Source: Megaleporinus macrocephalus (lineage: Eukaryota; Chordata; Actinopteri; Characiformes; Anostomidae). From it: a DNA stretch of 64,000 nucleotides. The notes beneath the pieces are model-generated. The model was given only the letters and a program-made list of their open reading frames with translations. It was not told where the DNA came from and did not search any database. The DNA lies in NCBI GenBank assembly GCA_021613375.1, contig CM038710.1, positions 30,679,136 to 30,743,135 of the forward strand, in the 5' to 3' direction. The position numbers were made by a program, and so were the translations under genes. Positions within the stretch are counted from its first letter, which is position 1. Every line of letters starts with the position of its first letter. Positions 56,646 to 64,000 of the stretch are shown piece after piece.

Positions 56646-58249
56646 TTTTGAGCTGGTGATGTTGTAGGCAGGCACTTGGAAAGGGATGTTGGAAAGGTCT
56701 GATTTCAGTTAAAGTTAATGCGGCAATTTTGTGTCTAGATTACAGGATACAGTGCACGGGAAAGCCTGGCAACCACTGTAAGAGACAGTCTTGAGAACAA
56801 TGGACAGGATGCGCTGATCAGATTCAATATGGACTTGCAGTACATATACCTGTTATATGTTCCTAGTGAGTAAATGACCAGGCTTTTCCTCGTCAGTTAA
56901 GACATGCTATAGTAACACTGCCAGAGAGTGAAGTAGCAAATTCTACTCGCCCATGCTCCAATGGTTGTGGCGCTTGCTTGATGAAACCCAGCAGATGATC
57001 TTTGATGAGCAGCAGCAGTCGTTACGCTAGAAATCCATATCCTCATTAACAATAAATCAGGAGTTAACCATGTGTAGTGGGGTCTTCTTGGTCTTGTTAA
57101 TGCAGCCAGAAGAATCTACAGTAGTATCATCATTCACATGAAAGAGGTTGGAGGAAGGGATCATGCCTACCATCCTTGAACAAAGGCCACTGACAGGAGA
57201 GTGGTCTCAAAATATGTGCTGCAATTATAGCAGCTGTTTCAGTAATGCATACATGACAGGAAGGTGAAGGAGGTTGAGTTGTGAGATGGCTGCTGGTTTG
57301 TGAAAGGTGGGGGTGAAGGTAAAGTTCAGGCCTCGGTTCTGCACTGCTGATTGTGAAGGTTCTACTCAAATTATGTGCGTTAAGCAGAGAACAAGCTACA
57401 GCTTCTTTGCCACCCCAACCCTGTAAAATTCCTGGACACCCAGCAAGTGACTGATTGTTTTGAATATCTTTATGCAGTCCAGGTTAGATGGAATCTAATC
57501 CTCTCAGTTATCATCTTGCAGTGCTGCCTAGTTTTTAAACGAATTTCCAACAGTGCGTATATGAGGGTAATCTGAACCAAACCAATTATTTTAATAATGC
57601 ACTGTAACAAAATATACTTCTAAATAAAGAAATTGGAAATAAAGCCTAAACGAGGAAATACTAACTCATGAGGATTCTTTTGAGTGCAAAACAACCTGTT
57701 CAGTGCAGAAAAAGCCCTAGATCAGAGGTCGGCAACCCGAATGTCAAAACGATCATTTTGTCCGTTTTTCTTTTTTTTTTTTTTTTTTAAATAAATAAAT
57801 CAAACCACACTGGGTACCACAGCATTTAATGGCTATTTTATTTTTGTATAGCATATTGGTTGTTAATATGTCTCAGTATGTGGTAATGTCCTATTACAGA
57901 CTTAATAGTAATGAGTTCAGAAAATGTTTATTCTGGATTATCTGTTATGCAGCACTTATTGATCAGTCAGCTTAGATGTAACTTAGCACTCTTTTAGCAT
58001 ATTCCTTCTGTGTGTGGGAGGCTAGAACCTTTAATAAAGCTCACAGATTATGCAGATGCGTAGAAATGAAATTACAAACTTACTTTGACAGGTCCTGCAA
58101 GATGCTTTTACGCAAAAGTTAAATGGTTTTACATAAACTATTATTTCTTTGCGTCTTGTTAATAATTTTCTTTTTTTCGTAAATGACTTGCAAGTAGAAT
58201 AACTTTCTTTGGCAAACATTAGAATACGCATGTAATTGTTCAGAAAGAG
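56646..58249. other. no gene; ordinary sequence
   Basis: AGAGGTCGGCAACCCG at 57,724, followed by an interrupted T run (57,764-57,788), resembles a fish transposon terminus, but no partner is clear. Rest unremarkable. Confidence 0.45.
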
Positions 58250-59003
58250 GTGGGAACGATATTAAAAATTGTGGCTAAGGCACCGGAGCACTTCATAGTT
58301 CAACAGTTACAGACTGTAGTCCATCTGTTTCTCTGCATATATTGTCTATCCTCTTTTACCCTGCTCTTTAATGGTCAGGACCCCCACAGGACCACCACAG
58401 AGCAGGTCCTATTAGGGAGGTGTATCATTCTTACTGACGTGGTGGTGGTACGTTTGTGTGTGTTGTTCTGGTATGAGTGGATCAGACATAGCAAGGCTGC
58501 TGGAGTGTTAAACACCTCAGTGTCACTACTGGGCTGAGAATAGTCCACTAACCAGCAACATCCAGCCAACAGTGTCCTGTGGGCAGCATCTTGTGACCAC
58601 TGATGAAGAACTAGAGGCTGACAAACACAAGCTGTGCAGCAACAGATGAGCTATCATCTCTGACTTTACGCCTACAAGGTGCACCAGTAAGGTAGGAGTT
58701 TCTAATAGAGCGGACAGTGAGTGGACACAGGGTTTGAAAACTTGAGCAGCGCTACTGTGTATGATCCACTGGCACCAATATCACCACAGAAGTGCTGAGA
58801 ATTATCTACCACCCAAATAATATCTGCTCTGTGGAGTGAACCACTGTTAGAGTATACAGTAACTAAGTATACAGAGAAACAGATGGACTACAGTCTGTAA
58901 GTGTAGAACTATGAAGTGCACCTGTATTGTAAGCAGAGCTGATAAAATGGAGAATGTGTGCAAATACAAGGAGGTGGTTTTAATGTAATGGCAAATCACA
59001 ATG
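58250..59003. mobile_element. foldback element, second large copy
   Basis: Same family as 16,231. GACCCCCACAGGACCACCAC then AGAGCAGG (58,379) and TATGAGTGGATCAGACATAG (58,472) pair with the degenerate complement TGTATGATCCACTGG (58,757) and ATATCTGCTCTGTGG. The right end GAGGTGGTTTTAATGTAATG is preserved, while the left terminus is eroded, so the start is approximate. No coding capacity. Confidence 0.7.
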
Positions 59004-59447
59004 CTTAACTATCTTCAGGGTCAGGACACTGGTTACACTTGTTGCACATTTTAACAAGTGTAGCGTGCATACACTGATATTTACAAGGGCACAAGGACAC
59101 CAAATGTGTTATTGTTGAAGTCCATGCTTATGCAGTATTGTACAACAAAAACGAAGACCCTCTGACTTTTTCTGCTTAAAGAGCCACTTTTTTATGTCAG
59201 CATGTAGCATGTATTAGCGAGGGGTGCAGCATGTATGTGGGGGGTATAAATTGAATGAGGTTTATTTGTATCTGCACAGGCAATACATGATGAGTATTGG
59301 ATAGCTCACTACTGTCTGCACTCTGTGGTCTGCATTTCACTTTGTGCTCTTGAGAAATTTCTGCTGAAGTCAGTTACCCTCCTCTTCTACACCTCAAGCC
59401 AAGCAGGGCTTCTAAAAGTTCCTCACCACTGACACGCTATGTACCTC
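59004..59447. other. no gene; ordinary sequence
   Basis: Nothing recognised. Confidence 0.5.
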
Positions 59448-59467
59448 TGTGTGTGTGTGTGTGTGTT
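59448..59467. repeat. GT microsatellite
   Basis: A short (GT)n run. Confidence 0.85.
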
Positions 59468-59728
59468 TGAGTGTATGTGTGGGTCTCAAGTGTGTGAGAC
59501 AGACACAGTTCCACCACATGTCTGCTCCTGGCTCATCTCCTCAGCACTCGCAGCCTCTCTCGCTCTCTTTCTTTCTTCCTCTCTCTCAGTGATGAATGGC
59601 CCATCTCTGCCTGTGTGTTTGACTCCAGGTGGATATTTCTTCATTCTGTGTCAGCCCTGGCTGCAGCGATACTTCTTTAACCGCACCAGCTAACGAAGCA
59701 GCAGATGCCGGCAGTTTTTTTTTTTCTA

Positions 59729-59730
<2 letters not shown>

Positions 59731-59775
<45 letters not shown>

Positions 59776-59783
59776 CTCTCTCT
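59731..59783. repeat. CT microsatellite
   Basis: A (CT)n run of about 53 bp with one TTTTT interruption, preceded by an 11-base T run. Confidence 0.93.
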
Positions 59784-60244
59784 GAGGCTGCGTGTTCCCA
59801 GTTCTATGCTAGCTGCCTCCCGACTGCCTATTTGTTCCAGCAGCAGTAGATGAAATCAGGTGGAACTGGCAAAGAATGATGGAGATGCTGGTGAGCAGAA
59901 GCCTCACAGCACACACATACATACACACGCACATACAGAGAGAACTGCAAGGCCACGAGGCCAAAGCATCATTATACTGTAGGGCCATATATACCATTTA
60001 TATATACAACCTCTCAGTCTCACTCTCTCCACCACACCCTCCGAGAGAGCTTGTCACAAAGAAACAGATAAAAGTCTGGCAGCCTTTTTTTTTTTTTTCG
60101 TCTTTTGATTTATTTGTTTTTCATTTTATTCCTCCTCCTCCTCCTGCCGTCAGGTGATTTTACATAATGTTGATTTGCACAGTCCGAACACTCGGCTCTG
60201 ATGAATTCCTCTGTTTTCCTTTCGTTTGATGGATCACACACAGC

Positions 60245-61085
60245 AGAGGTGAGACAGTCTCTCTCTTTTCTCTCTCGCTCTCCCTCTCCCTGTCTGTCTC
60301 ACTCACTCATATCTCCTTCTGTCTCTCTGTTTCACTCTCTCTCTTTCTCTCTCACACCCTCTCTCCCAATCCCTCACCTAGATACACACTCACTCTCTGA
60401 CATTCCACCCATAGCTCCATCTTTCCTTCCTCTCTCTACCCAGCCCAAATACAAAATCTCTCTATTTTCTTTCTCTTTCTAAATCTTTCCTTGTCTCTCC
60501 TCCCCTTCCTCCCTTTCACTTTCTTTCTGTCTCTTCCTTTCTCTCTCATTCTTTAAAAAATCTCTTTCACTTTCTCTGTTTTACTCTCTTTTTTGCTTTC
60601 TTTATTTCTTTCTCACTCTTTCCTTCCCTTTTTTCTCTATCACTCTTTAGTTTTTTCCTTTTCCCTGTCTCTTTCTCTGTTCCTGTCCCTATATTTTTCT
60701 CTATCTTGGCCTCTCTCTTTCTCTCTCACACACGCTCTCTCAATCCCTCACATAGATACACACTCACTCTCTGACATTCCACCATCTTTCCTTTCTCGCT
60801 TCACCCAACACAAATACAAAATTTCTTTATTTTCTTTCTCTCTTTCTGAATCTTCCCTTGTGTCTCCTCCCCTTCCTCCCTTTCATTTTCTTTCTGTTTT
60901 TTCCTTTCTCTCTCATACTCTTTTTTTGCTTTCTTTCTTTCTCACTCTTTCCTTCTTCTCTTTCTTTATTACACTCTTTTATTTTTTCTCTTTACTTTCC
61001 TCTCTCTTTCTCTGTTCCTGTCTCCCTATTTTTTTCTCTCTTGGCCTTTCTCTTGCTCTCTCTGTTTCTCTCCCATTTTTTCACC
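60245..61085. repeat. 840-bp polypyrimidine tract with 375-bp tandem duplication
   Basis: The plus strand is almost pure C/T. Inside, the segment beginning near 60,353 (CTCTCCCAATCCCTCACCTA, later TACACACTCACTCTCTGAC) recurs near 60,728 (CTCTCAATCCCTCACATAG). The two are about 375 bp apart and the similarity continues to about 61,070. The 217- and 130-codon Ser/Leu/Phe-rich frames are artefacts of composition. Confidence 0.88.
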
Positions 61086-61234
61086 CCCCCATCTCTGTCC
61101 TCTCCTGCTCTAAAAGTAATCATCCTACTTTCAAACTACTGGTCTCTCTGTGCTGTCTTGGCTGTCCTGCACAGTTCACACACGCCTCATCAGCCTTCGT
61201 CCTCCAATCTCAGCGTTTGCTCCTCTCTTTTCCC

Positions 61235-61800
61235 CGCCCATGTTAATTAGCCCAGCAAGCCGAGAGATCGCAGAGTGATTAACGTCAGATCTATACTTTA
61301 TTAAGGCTGGAGCGCTGCTGGAATGGTTTTAGTGGGTGGAAAGAACAGGCTTGGTGGGGGTGCGAGTGTGTGCGTGCGTGGGATGGCGGTATAATTATTT
61401 CTTATATGGATCGATTTTTTTCCTATTGAGTTACTAGTCTGTGGAGCTTAAGTCATTTGTAATGGGCGTCGTGCGCCGTTACAGTAGAGAAAACCTATTC
61501 AGTGATGGCAGCCTAATGCGATCAGGCCGCATTTTAAGCTGCTGTTTTTGGGCCTCTGAAATTACATCTCCCTCAGAAGCCTCTTTCCGTTTAGATTTGA
61601 TTAGAGGAGAGAACCGCCCTGCTGCCTTCTGCCCGCTTCCTGCCGCAGACACGCACACGACCTTCATGTGGCGCGTGCGTCCTCTCCGTCTACCAGACGT
61701 ACCGTCAGAGAGTAGGAGGCTAAGGTTGTTGAAGGAAAAGAAGACAAAGATAGAGTCAGGATGTGCGATACCTGTGATCATCAGTGTGGTAAATTGCATC
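61235..61800. promoter_or_regulatory. candidate conserved non-coding elements
   Basis: Begins right after the polypyrimidine tract with ATGTTAATTAGCCC (61,240), then GAGTGATTAACGTCAG, GCGGTATAATTATTTC near 61,385, GTAATGGGCGTCGTGCGCCG near 61,459 (GGCGTCGTGCGCC is a near-palindrome), and TTAGATTTGATTAGAGG near 61,591. Frames of 107-125 codons on both strands overlap and are unrecognised. Good regulatory candidate by texture. Confidence 0.43.
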
Positions 61801-61879
61801 ACAAGATGCCTTTCCTAGTATGAGTGCCATCAGTACTTCCACAATATGAAACAAATTTTTTTAAGCTTAACAATAATAA

Positions 61880-62390
61880 CAATAATATTGTGTACCATAA
61901 TAACATTTTTGAATATCGTGAACAATATTATACCCTGAAATATCGTGCCTTATCACCCATCCCTAATTATCATAGGGGTACTACTTTTTTTTTCTACTGT
62001 TTTTAGCAAAAGAAACATTCACACTTTTCTTACATCCTATTATATAACTACTAGAAACAGATTTAATCTGTCCAGTATCATTCATTTTACTTCAGTCCTG
62101 GATATGTGGAGATATTTGGAGTGCATTATTTAGTATCGTGACATTCTGGATAATTGACTTCTATTACAATCTAATGAATTCTTGTATTTTTTAATATCTC
62201 AGTTAGTGGTGTGTCATATCATATCGTATGCAATAATAAAATGTTATTTTCATTTTGTTGCAGTAGTGTATTCTTGAAAGATTTTTTTTAAATTCAGTGT
62301 TTTGTCATATCGCCAAGAGTATCATTATCGCAAAAATACCATGAAATATCGTGATATTATTGTAGGGCCATATTGCCCACCCCTAGTGTC
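61880..62390. mobile_element. hAT-like repeat ends, direct pair
   Basis: Two copies of the same terminus in the same orientation: AAATATCGTGCCTTATCACC then CATCCCTA (61,938-61,966), and AAATATCGTGATATTATTG, GGGCCATATTGCCCACCCCTA (62,344-62,385). The second matches a fish hAT-like terminus I recall. Probably two nested or adjacent relics rather than one element. Confidence 0.4.
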
Positions 62391-63100
62391 AGCCCAGTAT
62401 GCCAATATTTTTTAAATCATTTTTTAATCTTTTTTTTTTATTTTGTAAAAGACATTTGGTCCTTTCTGACCTTATGTTGACAAACCCCAAAAAACTAAAT
62501 ATCAACATGTATCATGATGGTAATTTTTTCCAATATCACCTTCACAGAGATAGGAAATCAGAGTGATTTATGTCTTTACACCCTGTAAGACACGCAGCCT
62601 ATAGCTCTTTAATCCTATCTAGGACTAAAATGGACTGCCATAGAACAACAAAATGGCTCTGTAATTGATAAAGTATTTGTGGCTTTCATTCTATTCGTTC
62701 TTCTAGCAACCACTGTTTCTGCCTGGCCCCCCATCGTGGGCAGTGATTGCCGCAACAGTGTGAGGCCCGATTTATTTCATAAAATGTTTACAACCAAGCC
62801 ACAACCGTCTATTTTGGCTTTGGCAACTGTAGTGATTGCGCAGTAACGTGAATATAACGCGAATGCCTTGTAATATCTGTAATTTGCTGTTATCTTTATT
62901 GATAACAATAAACCTCTCATTCTCATAGCTCAGAACAGAAGGGTTGTATTCACTGGGTGCTGTAGTGCACCCAACATTAAGAAATGATGCCATTGCTTCC
63001 TTATGGTGAAGAGCCAAGGTGTTTGACTGTGTGAAATAATGAACGCATGGAGATGAAAGCGCTGTCAGCATGAGCAGTCACTGAACAGCACGACGCAGAA

Positions 63101-63101
<1 letters not shown>
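62391..63101. other. no gene; ordinary sequence
   Basis: Nothing recognised. Confidence 0.5.

Positions 63102-63142
<41 letters not shown>
63102..63142. repeat. CA microsatellite
   Basis: A perfect (CA)20-type run. Confidence 0.95.
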
Positions 63143-63144
<2 letters not shown>

Positions 63145-64000
63145 ATTCTCATGCTCTGCGAGTTTGCCCGTTGTTGCTGCCAAGCTCTGTAGCAGTGGCA
63201 AGTTCTGTCAGAAAGTCCAGCGTCGGGGGAACATATTTATTTCCTCCCTGCCGCTCGTCCTCAGGGAGGGCCTGGGCATGGGCTTGGGCATGGCAGCCTT
63301 GCCCAGACTGTGTTGGCCAAGGGAACTTATCTTAAAGGAGTAGTTCAGGAGTAATGCACACATATTCCCTTTAACCAAATTATAGTCAGCCAAAATGTTA
63401 ATGCTCATTTAGTTAACAAGTAAAAGAGGCTTGACCACCAAGTAGCGCTGTGCAAACTATGAAAATGAAGAGTAGAAGCATCTTGTTAGAATTTTTGAAA
63501 TAGTTATGAAATAACAGCAATTTGGGAGGATGACCGTCTAAAACCCACGGAATTTCCAGTCCTACCTTCATTTTCCATGAAAGTATTTTCAGTCCTCACT
63601 ACTCCATCTCTTCATTGTTTCTCAGTCCTGTATCAGTCCTACTCCTGTTATAAGAAGAGGGGTCTGGCCGCCGGCTCCAGGCAGAAGCTGCCCAGAACTC
63701 CAGTCCAAGTTCTCTTCTCTAGTTCTTCCCTCATACTATCACTATGTTGTTAAAGGCATGGTCCAAACTCACGTTTCATACATGCACCTGCAAACAATGG
63801 TTTAATTTGATGAAAACTGTGAACTTTTAAACAGTAGTGTACACCAAATAGCTATTTTTATAAGCAACTGCAGCTTCCTCTTTTCATAGCTCTAGTGCGG
63901 AACTAAAGCAAACGTTTGATACCAAACATGTCTGGACTTTATTTATTTTATTTATCAATACATTAAGCAACGGTGTCATAACTGACACAATGACTCGATC
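63143..64000. other. no gene; ordinary sequence
   Basis: A GGGCATGGGCTTGGGCATGG stretch at 63,272 is a small local repeat. Nothing else is seen to the window end. Confidence 0.5.

Noticed and set aside
60593..61246. 217-codon Ser/Leu/Phe-rich frame (membrane-like)
   Set aside because: Lies wholly in a polypyrimidine tract. The apparent hydrophobicity is compositional.
61441..61818. 125- and 107-codon frames on opposite strands
   Set aside because: Mutually overlapping, no domain, inside a candidate regulatory block.

Overview
The window looks like non-coding nuclear DNA of a teleost fish, most likely an otophysan (characin, catfish or knifefish group). The evidence is long CA/GT and CT/GA dinucleotide repeats, decayed Tc1-like, hAT-like and LINE copies with fish-type ends or protein relics, and several copies of a foldback element that I recall as abundant in otophysan genomes. 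That lineage call rests on recollection, not on a search. I found no intact protein-coding gene, no convincing exon, and no tRNA or rRNA gene. The long open frames all come from simple repeats, a minisatellite or dead transposons.

Layout. 1-29,500: AT-rich single-copy sequence with microsatellites, transposon relics (hAT-like 5.5 kb, an inverted pair of Tc1-like relics 8.3-10.3 kb, another Tc1-like relic 13.8-14.3 kb, foldback elements 16.2 and 18.4 kb) and islands of complex non-repetitive sequence that read like vertebrate conserved non-coding elements. The strongest islands lie at 11.4-13.1, 17.55-17.9 and 26.2-26.7 kb. 29,508-39,013: one continuous 9.5-kb minisatellite of about 270 units of 35 bp. 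It is the dominant feature of the window. 39-64 kb: more island-like blocks (40.7, 45.1-45.7, 50.9-51.4, 61.2-61.8 kb) between DNA transposons (a clean hAT MITE with target-site duplication at 41.9 kb, a nested foldback at 46-47.4 kb, TIR elements at 47.7-49.2 and 53.0-53.6 kb), two minus-strand LINE fragments (49.4 and 51.9-52.7 kb), a second full-size foldback element (58.3-59.0 kb) and an 840-bp polypyrimidine tract (60.2-61.1 kb).

Because there are no genes, there is no pathway to describe. The combination of no genes and many island-like blocks fits a regulatory gene desert or a large intron of a developmental gene. I could not identify the target gene. The most unusual feature is the minisatellite. 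Its unit length is 2 modulo 3 and the consensus has no stop codon on the minus strand, so every minus frame reads the same cyclic 35-residue peptide. This gives open frames of 1,897, 990 and 293 codons. The longest starts in unique flanking DNA, at the first ATG downstream of a TATA-like motif. I judge it probably non-coding, but it is the thing to test here.
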